This document shows positions 1 through 8,580 of a stretch of DNA of 13,899 nucleotides, piece by piece. A model generated the notes under the pieces. The model ran no database searches and was not told the DNA's origin. It saw nothing but the letters and a program-made list of their open reading frames with translations. This DNA comes from Asterionellopsis glacialis (lineage: Eukaryota; Bacillariophyta; Plagiogrammaphyceae; Rhaphoneidales; Asterionellopsidaceae), in contig WKLE02001870.1 in assembly GCA_014885115.2 (NCBI GenBank), forward strand, positions 1-13,899, read 5' to 3'. The position numbers and the translations under genes are program-made. Positions within the stretch are counted from its first letter, which is position 1. The number at the start of each line of letters is the position of its first letter.

Positions 1-598
1 ATCTTTGTATGGTCGTTCCTGATGGCAGAGCAACAACCAAGGATACATCAACCAAACAAACAACCAGCACAACAATCAACCATCACCATGACCTACCACT
101 GCCTACTTAAATTCACAGTTTTAAATGATGATACCAAAATTATTGCCGTATCATAGGATTCGATCGCACTTTGATCTCTTTTTTTAAAAGAAAACTCACA
201 TCCACCATTCAACAGATTATATAACCTGATACCATGCACAGACAGACAACAATTCCAAAATCAATAAACCTGCATGCAATACGATCCATGAAAGAACTGT
301 ATCTATTAATTTTTATAGTTCTTGGTTGATCGAGAGTATCATGATTGTTAATGTGTCAATGCGTCAATATGGAATGTGGTGAGGTGTTATCCAACACACA
401 CTCTCATTTGGTTTAGTTTTGATCATGGATCTCTCCAGTGTCTAAAATTGAATATTTAGCGAACATTTCAAGAATGCCTTGCGTGCTTGCTGTTTTCATT
501 TGAGGAAAATTTGTTGTTGGCAGACGGTTTGACAGTGTCTTTAAACTGTCTGGGTTTGTATGTGTAAAAAATATTTGCTCAAAAAGATGTCATTCTAA
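1..598. other. 3' flank with no supported gene
   Basis: No convincing gene is visible here. The plus strand is open from position 1 to a TAG at 157-159 (about 52 codons, Gln/Thr-rich). This could be the tail of a gene lying to the left and converging on the DUF4239 gene, but it is too short and low in complexity to call. A small inverted repeat (stem GACAGT / ACTGTC, 531-550) lies about 50 bases beyond the stop of the minus-strand gene and may only be part of its 3' UTR. No polyadenylation motif stands out. Confidence 0.4.
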
Positions 599-2459
599 TT
601 AGTCTTCATGGGAATCAGCATGCCGTGCCTCTTTTGACAATTTGTCAGCTGCGCATATGGCACTTCGAATTGTATACAATTGATCTACAGACCGTTTAAT
701 CTAAATACAAGTATCAAGAGGAAAAAATGCCAAAGGGTCATGAGATAGTATGTTGGAGATTTCGAATTGCAAAAACATCAAACGCATATTGCTAGAGGCC
801 AATGTAGGTGTAGTGCTTACTTGATAGGATCCACGAAATGGATCAGAAAGATCATAACACACAACCGCTAACGCAGTAAATGTTGAAATCAACATGGTCC
901 ACAATACTAGTAAATCCCAGAGAGAAAGATACAAAAGGAGGGACAAGACAAAAAGATTGTGAGGGATGAGGGAACCATAATAGAACCATGCTATTCAACT
1001 CTCTCATACACATGCAGACAAACAGACCCTCCATTTTCTTTGCGATACACGTACATTTCAATTGAATAGCATTTAAAAAGATCAATAATTCTTGGTTGGT
1101 TTCCATTAAGAATGCCATACAGATAGAAACTGCCAATACTGACAAAATAGAATAATGCAATACTGGAAATGTCGATTGTAAGGCTGATATTCTTTTGGAT
1201 CGTTCTGCATTAAGCCGGTGGACTGCGCCATATGTTTCAGAAAGTAATGATCCTGGAATTTGTAGTATTTGTTGTGGCTGCTGCTGCTGTTTTTGTTTCA
1301 TTGTAGATGATGATGGTCCTTGATTTTTCTTGGAACCTTTCTTTGACCCCTTTTTTGAACTCTTCTTAGAAGATAATGATGATGGCGACGACGACGATGG
1401 TGGTGGCGGTGGTGGTGGTGCTTGCGGTACAGCATTGACACTTGCCATATTCATTTGATTTAATTGTGATAAAAAACCATTCATTTCAGAATCAACGCTA
1501 CCTGTAAATTCCAATGCATTTAATTCAACATTAGGTTGACTTTCAGCTATCAGTCTGGATGTGTATTGCACAAGATAGGATCGACATTTATCCTGTTCAG
1601 CTCCTAAATAAAAGGAATCTACCATTGCTTGTAAGCAACGTAGTTCCGAAGCTTCCATATTCAAGGACGTTCGGATATCCAATTGTCGTTGTCGTAGGGT
1701 TGCAACCGTGTTACTAATCAACGTTGCAAATAAGATAGATATAGCTGGGACGACTACACCATTGATCGCAGGTGCAATAATCTTAGCTTGATAGGCGCCA
1801 CCATCCACAGCAACCCATTTTTTGTTTGCCATGGCTTCGATCAAAGCACTAAACACCATGGCAACCTCATCATACGTCAAAAAGGCAACGACAGGTGCAA
1901 TTATGGGCAAAATGGAAATAGCATTGTCAATAGCCTGTGTTGTTGTTTGTTGTGAATCTAAAAAATTCCATCCAAACCCTTCTTGTGTTGTGGAGGAGGA
2001 TCTACCAAACAATGTTGTAGAAGCATACTGCGATGGATCTTTTGAATCCACCAACATGCAACAATCACCACACTCATCCCGTTCAAAATCAAAAAATGTT
2101 GTTGTACCCAAACCTTCAAGCATGGAGGATGATTCTAGTTCTTCATTTGTATCGCTAGATGTCGTAGCACTTTGTTGAATTGTTGTCAATCCGCCAGCAA
2201 TTTTTTTATTATTGAGAATATGATTATGATGATTATTTTCTGCAGAAGCTGAAGATGGTGGTGGTGGTAATGATGATGGTCCTAATAACCGTCTATTGAC
2301 TGTACGGACATTATGGATATTATTTACGAAGGCCAGTTGTGGTGTCACATGGGTGGTGGCAGATACTTTGTAGGCCATCCAAAGAAGACACTTACTCAAA
2401 GTCAGCATATTTAAAATACTACTTATTCTCAATCTTTGCTGTATCGTTTGAATCATCAT
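599..2459 (-). CDS. Bestrophin-like DUF4239 membrane protein, three exons
   Basis: Predicted 530 residues from three exons: 2459-1055, 906-821 and 700-599 (stop TAA 601-599). Residues 1-35 form a hydrophobic leader (signal peptide or anchor), followed by a Ser/Thr/Asn/His-rich stretch and a Cys cluster CGDCC at 130-134. The DUF4239 layout is visible: hydrophobic segments at about 181-194 and 227-250, then a charged segment with LRQRQ at 255-259, and a second membrane pair at about 431-452 and 470-487. The hallmark DLSDPFRGSYQ (487-497) and SVDQLYTIR near the end close the domain. Residues 347-400 are an inserted Pro/Ser/Lys/Gln low-complexity loop. The family is known as bestrophin-like, but channel activity is not established for it, so I claim only a membrane protein. 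The start is the first ATG after an in-frame stop (minus-strand TGA at 2498-2496). A second ATG follows at once. It diverges from the mTERF gene. Confidence 0.85.
701..820 (-). other. Intron 2 of the DUF4239 gene
   Basis: A 120-base phase-0 intron from donor GTAAGC (820-815) to acceptor TGTATTTAG (ending at 701). Splicing replaces the unspliced tail with IKRSVDQLYTIRSA..., which fits the end of the DUF4239 domain (a QL..IR helix after the DPFRG motif). An alternative acceptor a few bases on (CTGTAG) would shift the frame. A 29-base alternative ending at CTCTAG is too short and leads to an early stop. Confidence 0.75.
907..1054 (-). other. Intron 1 of the DUF4239 gene
   Basis: A 148-base intron, read on the minus strand from donor GTACGT (1054-1049) to acceptor TTTACTAG (ending at 907), preceded by a pyrimidine-rich tract. 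It lies after one base of codon 469. Splicing joins ...NAIQLK to LLWTMLISTF and puts the conserved DPFRG motif in frame. Without splicing the frame stays open by chance for about 67 more codons, giving a Cys/Phe-rich tail that lacks the motif. Confidence 0.85.
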
Positions 2460-3078
2460 GTTCGTGCGCTCGTCACTGGTGTGCTTTTTGCAAAATCAGA
2501 ATGAATAAAATTTTCTCAATGTGATGACGGTTAGTGACTGGCGTATGGATATGGTGGGAAAGAAGTGCGTCTTTGCTTGTCACCCAATTGAGATTGTTTC
2601 GTTTGTGTGTTTATGTCGACTCCGCGTCTGTTGAGAAAGATGGTTGTATGGACAATTTATGGGGTTGTGACACTTTATGGAGTTCAAACACACATAAAAG
2701 GAAAGCGGTGATGTCGACTCCTCCTAAAAAAAATCATAACAGTTGAAAATCCGAAGGTTGAGAACATGGATCGATCGAAGCAAATTCTTCTCAGTCTGTC
2801 CACAAGAAGTTCTGCTGGACTTTGAATTTTGCAACAGTTTCGTGACGAAAATGTGACGCGATAGTCGACAATATGTCATCTCTGTGTCAGACAACTTCGT
2901 ATTTGACGTACAAGTTACATAGTAAATAACGTCTTTTTACCGGTTACCGCATGTTAGATATTATGATATCTCGCCCATACAGGTACATGTAGGTCCTAAG
3001 TACCGTTTGGTAACCCGCCCCTTTAATTAGATAGTACAACATCAGAGTCGGTCGGTTGACATGATGAATGATGACTGG

Positions 3079-3098
3079 ATTTTTGGCGCGCCAATTGG
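3079..3098. promoter_or_regulatory. Palindromic E2F/DP-like site with overlapping CCAAT box
   Basis: TTGGCGCGCCAA (3083-3094) is a perfect 12-base palindrome preceded by three more T residues. It matches the double E2F consensus (TTTSSCGC on each strand). It overlaps CCAATTGG (3091-3098), which contains a CCAAT box on both strands. The site lies about 460 bases upstream of the mTERF start and 620 upstream of the DUF4239 start. E2F/DP factors are known in plants, animals and algae. Their use here is inference. Confidence 0.5.
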
Positions 3099-3139
3099 TC
3101 GAGAGTTTCTGCGTGTATTCACATTCTGTGTGCGAAATA

Positions 3140-3150
3140 GCGCGCGAAAA
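3140..3150 (-). promoter_or_regulatory. Second E2F-like site
   Basis: GCGCGCGAAAA on the plus strand, read on the minus strand as TTTTCGCGCGC, fits the E2F consensus TTTSSCGC. It sits 46 bases after the palindromic site. Two such GC-rich octamers close together in otherwise AT-rich DNA are unlikely by chance. Confidence 0.45.
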
Positions 3151-3197
3151 ATAACAACAACGGCGATGGATAGATCGGAACTTGAAGATTGAACTTT

Positions 3198-3208
3198 CCC
3201 GGGCGGGG
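3198..3208 (+). promoter_or_regulatory. GC-box-like motif
   Basis: CCCGGGCGGGG stands out from the AT-rich surroundings and contains the GC-box core GGGCGG. It may mark the core promoter of the mTERF gene, but this is positional inference only. Confidence 0.25.
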
Positions 3209-3557
3209 AGAACAAGACAGCAAGAAAACAGAAACACATATTATACAGGGAGCCAAGGAGGCGACACCCCAGACTCAAGACGGAACGCAAGACAGACAAG
3301 AAAAGCAGAACTTCAACAATTTTGAATCTTTCATTCTTTGCCCAATCTCGGCATCTGTTATCTCTCTTTGTTGTCATTATCAGAAAAAGAGAAGAACAAA
3401 ACAAACACATCTATCTTTCTTACCTTACCCCCAAAAAGGATAACATGCCAACACGTGAAAGATAACGAGAAACTCAAAGGCATCATCGCTAATCTTACAC
3501 TCATGACGACGGTATTTTAATTATTGTTTTGTAACATTTCCAAAAATCTACAACGAC

Positions 3558-5942
3558 ATGAGAGAAAGAAGAGGAAAAAGAGTGGTCAACACTCAGTTGC
3601 CAATACTCAATCTCACATTACAATATTTGTTACTCCTGTTGTTTCAAGGTCAAACAACCGTATCGTTTTCATTGTTGAATTACCATGGTCTTTCTGAAAG
3701 AAGAAATCTGTGTATGCTACGGCGACAGTATGATGGTCTTTTTCAAAGGCAACTCTCGTTGTACCGCTCCAAAACATATTCTTCAACAACTACAATAATG
3801 CCAATGTCGATGAGTGCACCACAACAGGAACAAGTCACTTCTTCCTCTTCTTCTTCTTTACATAATGGCATGGAAAATCACGAAAGAAATAATATCGCTC
3901 TTACCAACAATAAAAATGATGCACGAACAATTATGAATGCCATTCTTGCACGATATGGTGATGATAGTAATGATGATCATCATAGTAAAGAAAATGGAAC
4001 TGGGAGAACACCCTTGAATCCTAAATGGAAAAAAACAAGAAATTATTTATATCATGCGTGTTTATCATCTTCATCGAAACGCAAAAATACTGCTACTAGA
4101 ACTACCATCAAAAATCCATTGACATATGACGAAGTTATAAATGTATTGAACTTTTTGGACACAATATTTCCACAAAATGTCGAATTGATTTGTCACATAC
4201 TTCAAACTACACCACGTATATTACGTAAACATCCCAAACTATTACAAACCAATGCGCAATTCTTACAAGAATTGTATGGACCACAAAATTTATTTCAGAT
4301 TGCTATATCACGTAATCCAACCTTATTGATTGTGAGTGGTGTATCCAATTATCCACAACAATATTATAAAACATTGGACCAACAAAAGCGACAAAATAGT
4401 AATGGTTGTGAAGACAATGAGAATCGTATTGATCAAATACAACGGTATCTTGAAAAGGAATTGAATTTGACCAAATCACAAATATCGACATTGAAAAAAA
4501 GAGCAATCATATTTTCAATTCCCTATGAACGGTTCTACAATGTTATGACCTTGTTACAATCCATCCTACAAAATGATGATGATGGTGGTGAAAAGTGCAA
4601 TGGCAATAATGGTGAAACTGCACTTGCGCAAATTGATACACAAATGCAACAACAGCAGCAACAACGTCAACTAAGAATCCAAAAGGTACTTTGGAAAATA
4701 GTTTCATGTCATGCACAAATATTCAACTTATCTGTAGAATCAAACTTACAACCACGGATACAATTTATACAAGATCGATGTGGATTTCATAAATCAAATG
4801 ATTGGATTCAATTATTAAAATCGTGTCCTGGGCTTTTAGGACTTTCCGTGCAAGAAAATTTGAAACCTACTATTGATTTCCTTTCATTGGTATTAACAGA
4901 TACCTATCATCACCACAGCAACCAGGACGACGACAGGGAAAACAAGCACGACCAAGAGGATGTAGATGAGCATGGTAATCAAAATGACGTTACAGAAATG
5001 GAACAGATATTATTACGCAAATGTCTTTTATCACATCCTCAATTGTTAGCGTTATCATTGAAGAATTTACAACGCAAAGTTGCGTACTTTGATGCGATTG
5101 ATAAATTAGAAGAAAAGGAAGCAACAACTATGATACGGCCATCGATGACAACAACATCGTCATCGTCATCGTTGGCATGTCGAATAGCTACAAAGTCACC
5201 TGTGATTTATTCATTAAGTTTGGAAGATAACATTATTCCTAAAATCACTTTCTTAGCCAAAGTTTGGGGTGTCATGACTCCCAATGCTAAACTAAAAACA
5301 ACATTTGGGTTGTTAAAAGAGTGGGAGAAAGAGGAGCTTGAGGCAATGAACCATAATGATAATCATGAACTTTTGCTTCGACGACGACAACAGCAAACTC
5401 TAATAAACAATGGAGCAGAGCAACTAAAATCCCAGCTACCAGCTACACGAGAATCGTTATCCAAACGCTTGAAAGAATATCCAAATGTATTGACCCTAAG
5501 TTTGGAGGGTAATATCCAGCCTACAATGGATTTTTTCCGACAGACGGGGTATATTGCACTTGATAGTGATTTCAATGTTGTTGATACAGATAGCAGTGTA
5601 ATCGGACAAGATCAAGGAGGTATAAATGTTCGTCAAAATATTCCAGGGAGGTATATTGCATCTTCCCTTTTTAATCGGCTGCTACCTCGGTGGCACTTTT
5701 ATATGCAAAAATTTACTGCGGAAATGCAAGAAACCAATCAACAAAGTGATGATAAAAACCTTCCTGTCAATAAGCCACCACTTCATATTCTTGTGGGAGC
5801 AACAGATGCGTCTTTTTGTGATTACGTTGGTTGCTCGTTGACTGAGTTGCAGGAATTTACAAAAGTGTCAGCTCCTCGTTTGAAGTTTTCTTCTCAGTGG
5901 GATACATGGCTACGAACAGGACGGCCAATCGATGATGCATGA
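3558..5942 (+). CDS. mTERF-repeat protein, probably organellar
   Basis: A 794-residue single-exon protein. The start is the first ATG after an in-frame TGA at 3504-3506. Residues 15-30 are a strongly hydrophobic leader (YLLLLLF) followed by TVSFS and a basic Ser/Thr-rich region, which would fit a signal plus transit peptide for plastid or mitochondrion. Repeated mTERF motifs (helix, L..xP..L.LS...N, helix, F) are visible at about 206-258, 416-442, 484-512, 541-567 and 632-661, for example CPGLLGLSVQENLKPTIDFL and YPNVLTLSLEGNIQPTMDFF. The last 90 residues (RLLPRW..., PRLKFSSQWDTWL) look like a conserved tail. mTERF proteins bind organellar DNA or RNA and act in transcription, ribosome assembly or RNA processing. 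The target here cannot be told. Asp/Gln/His/Asn-rich insertions (337-372, 449-480, 592-625) make it longer than most relatives. Confidence 0.88.
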   Translation: MRERRGKRVVNTQLPILNLTLQYLLLLLFQGQTTVSFSLLNYHGLSERRNLCMLRRQYDGLFQRQLSLYRSKTYSSTTTIMPMSMSAPQQEQVTSSSSSSLHNGMENHERNNIALTNNKNDARTIMNAILARYGDDSNDDHHSKENGTGRTPLNPKWKKTRNYLYHACLSSSSKRKNTATRTTIKNPLTYDEVINVLNFLDTIFPQNVELICHILQTTPRILRKHPKLLQTNAQFLQELYGPQNLFQIAISRNPTLLIVSGVSNYPQQYYKTLDQQKRQNSNGCEDNENRIDQIQRYLEKELNLTKSQISTLKKRAIIFSIPYERFYNVMTLLQSILQNDDDGGEKCNGNNGETALAQIDTQMQQQQQQRQLRIQKVLWKIVSCHAQIFNLSVESNLQPRIQFIQDRCGFHKSNDWIQLLKSCPGLLGLSVQENLKPTIDFLSLVLTDTYHHHSNQDDDRENKHDQEDVDEHGNQNDVTEMEQILLRKCLLSHPQLLALSLKNLQRKVAYFDAIDKLEEKEATTMIRPSMTTTSSSSSLACRIATKSPVIYSLSLEDNIIPKITFLAKVWGVMTPNAKLKTTFGLLKEWEKEELEAMNHNDNHELLLRRRQQQTLINNGAEQLKSQLPATRESLSKRLKEYPNVLTLSLEGNIQPTMDFFRQTGYIALDSDFNVVDTDSSVIGQDQGGINVRQNIPGRYIASSLFNRLLPRWHFYMQKFTAEMQETNQQSDDKNLPVNKPPLHILVGATDASFCDYVGCSLTELQEFTKVSAPRLKFSSQWDTWLRTGRPIDDA

Positions 5943-5988
5943 TTCTCCAGACAAACGAGTTCCGCATGGTACCACGCGACTCATTTAT

Positions 5989-6437
5989 TTAAGATCCATT
6001 ACTCGCCAGAAGAGCCACCTTGATGATGCGTGTATATTCCAGAGTTTCAGTGGTGTTTCTGCCAGAACGCCAGTAAGCCTCTAGCTCTAGTACTTCTAAA
6101 AGTGAAAGGACCAACGCCCAGATGGAGTAACAGCCCGATTCGGTGTATATTGGCAAATCAAATCCATTCGCGCCTAGAAAGAAGTTTTCAGATGTCGCCT
6201 CAAAGCCATCATACACGCACGATCTCAATCACGACAACGGTGATGATGCTGATCATGAAAGGTTTCTATCAGCCCGTACTCCTGTACACTTTTTGTGGTA
6301 TCAACTGATAGATGTTGTATTGCTGTTCTTAGGTTTCCGAACCCGAACTTTTTACCTGAAGCGGATCTTCTATGAGGATGTACTGGAAGTGGGTTACCAA
6401 AACATCATGGTAAAGACATCTAGCACTCTAGTAAAAA
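5989..6437 (-). CDS. Possible terminal exons of an unrecognised gene
   Basis: On the minus strand an open frame runs from about 6228 to a TAA at 5991-5989. It reads like protein (FFLGANGFDLPIY, then a hydrophobic WALVLSLLEVLELEAYW stretch). It has no ATG start, so it would be a 3' exon. An upstream exon is possible at 6437-6356: acceptor TTTTTACTAG just before it, then YHDVLVTHFQYILIEDPLQ, then donor CAG|GTAAAA. This could join in phase to an acceptor ending in TTTGAG at 6201. A competing acceptor is CTTTCTAG at 6175. I do not recognise the family. The frame ends 46 bases after the mTERF stop, a tail-to-tail layout common in compact genomes. No further exon is evident to the right, where sequence character changes. 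It may be a truncated gene or a chance frame. Confidence 0.3.
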
Positions 6438-7650
6438 CATAAAATTTACTAGTGAAAATTAGGCAAGCACTGCTAAGTGCTCAAACACATGGTGTCTGAC
6501 CGCCCCCTTTTCCATTTGAAATAGTGTCGCAAGGCTCCAGCTCTGTTGTCCAGTTTGTGATTTGAGTACTTCTTGTGATAACATAACAGTGTCCTTGTTC
6601 ACTCATAGTTGTAACTATAGTCAACAGTAACCAGTGGATGCTTCTCCTGCTCTGATATTATGCCTCCAGTGGGGAAAGGTTTAGACCAGGTATTTCCTTA
6701 ACAAGATCATGAGGCACTAGTAGTAGCAGCCAAGAAAATATTTGCAGAAATCAGAAAACTAAAATCCACATGTACTCTTTCTAAGCTGATTTTTTTACTG
6801 CAATTGAATCTCTCTGCCTTGCAGCTCCTCATCCTTGCTGAGGAAGGGTGGACTATGGCAAATGACCAGACAGTTATCTTATCTTTGTGTGTCCATTAAA
6901 CAAGGTGCTGCTCAGCAGGGTAGTGTGGTATAATATATAGTAGAAGTGGTTGTTGTATATTGAAATAGCTACAGCGCTGCAACTTCTTCCACACTACATG
7001 CACATCAGATTGAAAAAAAGCATTTGTGGCCAGATAAACATGCTTGCTTAATTTTTTTTACACTACCTGATCCAGCAGATTTTGTCACTGAAATTATATT
7101 AGGGGCCTTAAGTCTGGTTGAATTTGTCTGGGGGTATCACCTTGCTTGAGGTTATGTTTTAGTTCTTTTGTTCGATTTAGAGGAAATGTAACAATTCTCT
7201 GTAGACAGGTATGTCCACTTTTTTAAGTGGTATTCTTTGATGCAATGCAGTATACTTTCATAGGTCTTTAGTGTCTCCTTATGGTACCTGCCTCTTGTAC
7301 TGTACTACAGAGGCAACTCTCTCAATACACACCCATATAGCACTTGAGTGTATAAGTGTAGAACTATGACTGGTTTCTACAAATTACTATCTTTTCAAAG
7401 CCTTCAGGTTAATGAGGTCGAATACAATTTGCATTCCCTTTCTTATCAACTAGGTCATTCAACTCTTATTGACCCCTTGTTCACTGTTCAGTTTGGGTCT
7501 ATATTGGTTATTATAGTAGCAGGTAGATGACTCTTACAAAGCAGATGCTGATGTAGTTATGATGTAAGTTATATCCCATACATTGTTTGTCATTTCTTTG
7601 TAGAATGCTTCTTGGATTGCTTTATGGCACACTACTCATTTTTTCTTTGG

Positions 7651-7678
7651 CTCCATTGGTCCTACTCCATTGGTCCTA
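7651..7678 (+). repeat. Tandem duplication of a 14-base unit
   Basis: CTCCATTGGTCCTA occurs twice in a row without mismatch. It is non-coding. Confidence 0.9.
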
Positions 7679-8075
7679 AGTTATGCAATATCAATTCTGG
7701 TGGTAGAGTTAGTCTTTTTTGTCTGAAGTAGTTAAATGAGTCTTAAATAAGATAACCTTCCATAAATAGGACTAAACATACCACAGATGGTTTTTCTTGG
7801 TTCTATGGCTGTCTTCAGCATCACCAGCTGTTGTACCACTTTGTTGTTGTGGTTAGTTAAATAAGTTCTGCATTAAGAAGAACAAACACATATCAAGGTC
7901 TTGTCCTGCTTCTATGTTTGGTTAGTGCTGGGTTGCTGCTGTTATTGGCCTGCTGCTTCCTTGGTTAGATAAGCAACACAAAGAGGCAGGAATGGCACCA
8001 CTGTTCAACTTGCATTTTCTCTATTTTTGACAGATTTCTAAAATTCTGATAACAGCAATATTCCAAGTTATTTGT

Positions 8076-8143
8076 CTATCATCATACAGATATCAACAAT
8101 AATTCTATTTGCTATCATCATACAGATATCAACAATAATTCTA
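8076..8143 (+). repeat. Tandem duplication of a 36-base unit
   Basis: Two near-perfect copies with a period of 36, each beginning CTATCATCATACAGATATCA and ending AATAATTCTA. The second copy is cut short. Non-coding; it lies 440 bases before the first transposase-like codons. Confidence 0.9.
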
Positions 8144-8580
8144 GGTTGGACTTTGACTTCTTGCTGGTATTCACTCCTATTCATGTCAGTCCTACATGGA
8201 GTAGGCCTAACTTGTAACTGGGAGCAAGAAGTACATATCATACAGGTACGTACACACTTGATAATTGTCAGTGCAAGAGCACTGTAGTCCTACCGGTGCT
8301 GGCACTGGATGGTACAGGTACCAATTATTTGTCATGGTATTCTGACATATCACTTCCGGGTATCCCCTCATCCTCACCCTCCCCTTTTTTGGTTTCCTCT
8401 CCCAAATTTCCCTTTCTAATTTTCTCCAAAATTCTGTCCCTCACTCCACCAAGGATGCATCACTTCAAAATTTTTGAGCCTGCCAATCTTTGGACATTGC
8501 ACTTCTTCTTTTGGTTTATCATTTTCATTTTTGGCACACCAATTTCAGTCAACCAAATGACGGTCAAACTAATTTGCTGC

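Larger units (their letters stand above)
2460..3557. promoter_or_regulatory. Divergent promoter region between DUF4239 and mTERF genes
   Basis: About 1.1 kb between the two head-to-head start codons, with no reading frame that looks like protein. It holds the 5' UTRs and promoters of both genes. Motifs seen are two E2F/DP-like sites, a CCAAT box, a GC box and one TGACGT (bZIP/CRE core, 2904-2909). The stretch 3200-3557 is rich in A and in CT runs and is probably the mTERF 5' leader. The short minus-strand frames across 2944-3410 have no family features. Confidence 0.55.
6443..8580. other. Gene-free region left of the transposase relic
   Basis: About 2.1 kb with frequent stops in all frames and no protein-like stretch longer than about 60 residues. 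The composition differs from the host genes on the left: it is T- and pyrimidine-rich, with many TTGGT, CTTGC and GCTGCT words. It contains two small tandem duplications, listed separately, and an 8-base inverted repeat CTAGTAAA / TTTACTAG (6428-6452) at its left border. It is probably the 5' non-coding part of the mobile element or layered remnants of others. No terminal inverted repeat could be paired by eye. Confidence 0.4.

Noticed and set aside
701..946. Stand-alone 81-residue minus-strand ORF with DPFRGSYQV
   Set aside because: It has no ATG start (it opens with TTG) and holds the missing C-terminal motif of the upstream DUF4239 frame. It is exon 2 plus intron read-through, not a gene.
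1250..1430. Trinucleotide-like tracts (GCTGCT, GATGAT, GGTGGT) as microsatellites
   Set aside because: They encode the Gln, Ser and Pro runs of the DUF4239 protein loop and keep its frame, so they are covered by that gene.
1822..2178. 118-residue plus-strand ORF inside the DUF4239 gene
   Set aside because: It is antisense to a well-supported coding exon, rich in Ser and Val through complementary codons, with no motif of its own.
2534..2746. Short plus-strand ORF between the divergent genes
   Set aside because: 70 residues with no family features in a probable 5' UTR. Nothing supports translation.
2944..3410. Overlapping minus-strand ORFs of 97 and 122 residues in the promoter region
   Set aside because: Leu/Ser/Cys-rich, with no recognisable domain, and they overlap each other and the E2F-like motifs. 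Treated as chance frames.
6030..6442. Plus-strand ORFs of 92 and 99 residues after the mTERF gene
   Set aside because: They are antisense to the minus-strand exon candidate, which has the better splice signals and hydrophobic pattern. Neither plus frame has a recognisable motif, though both strands remain weak.
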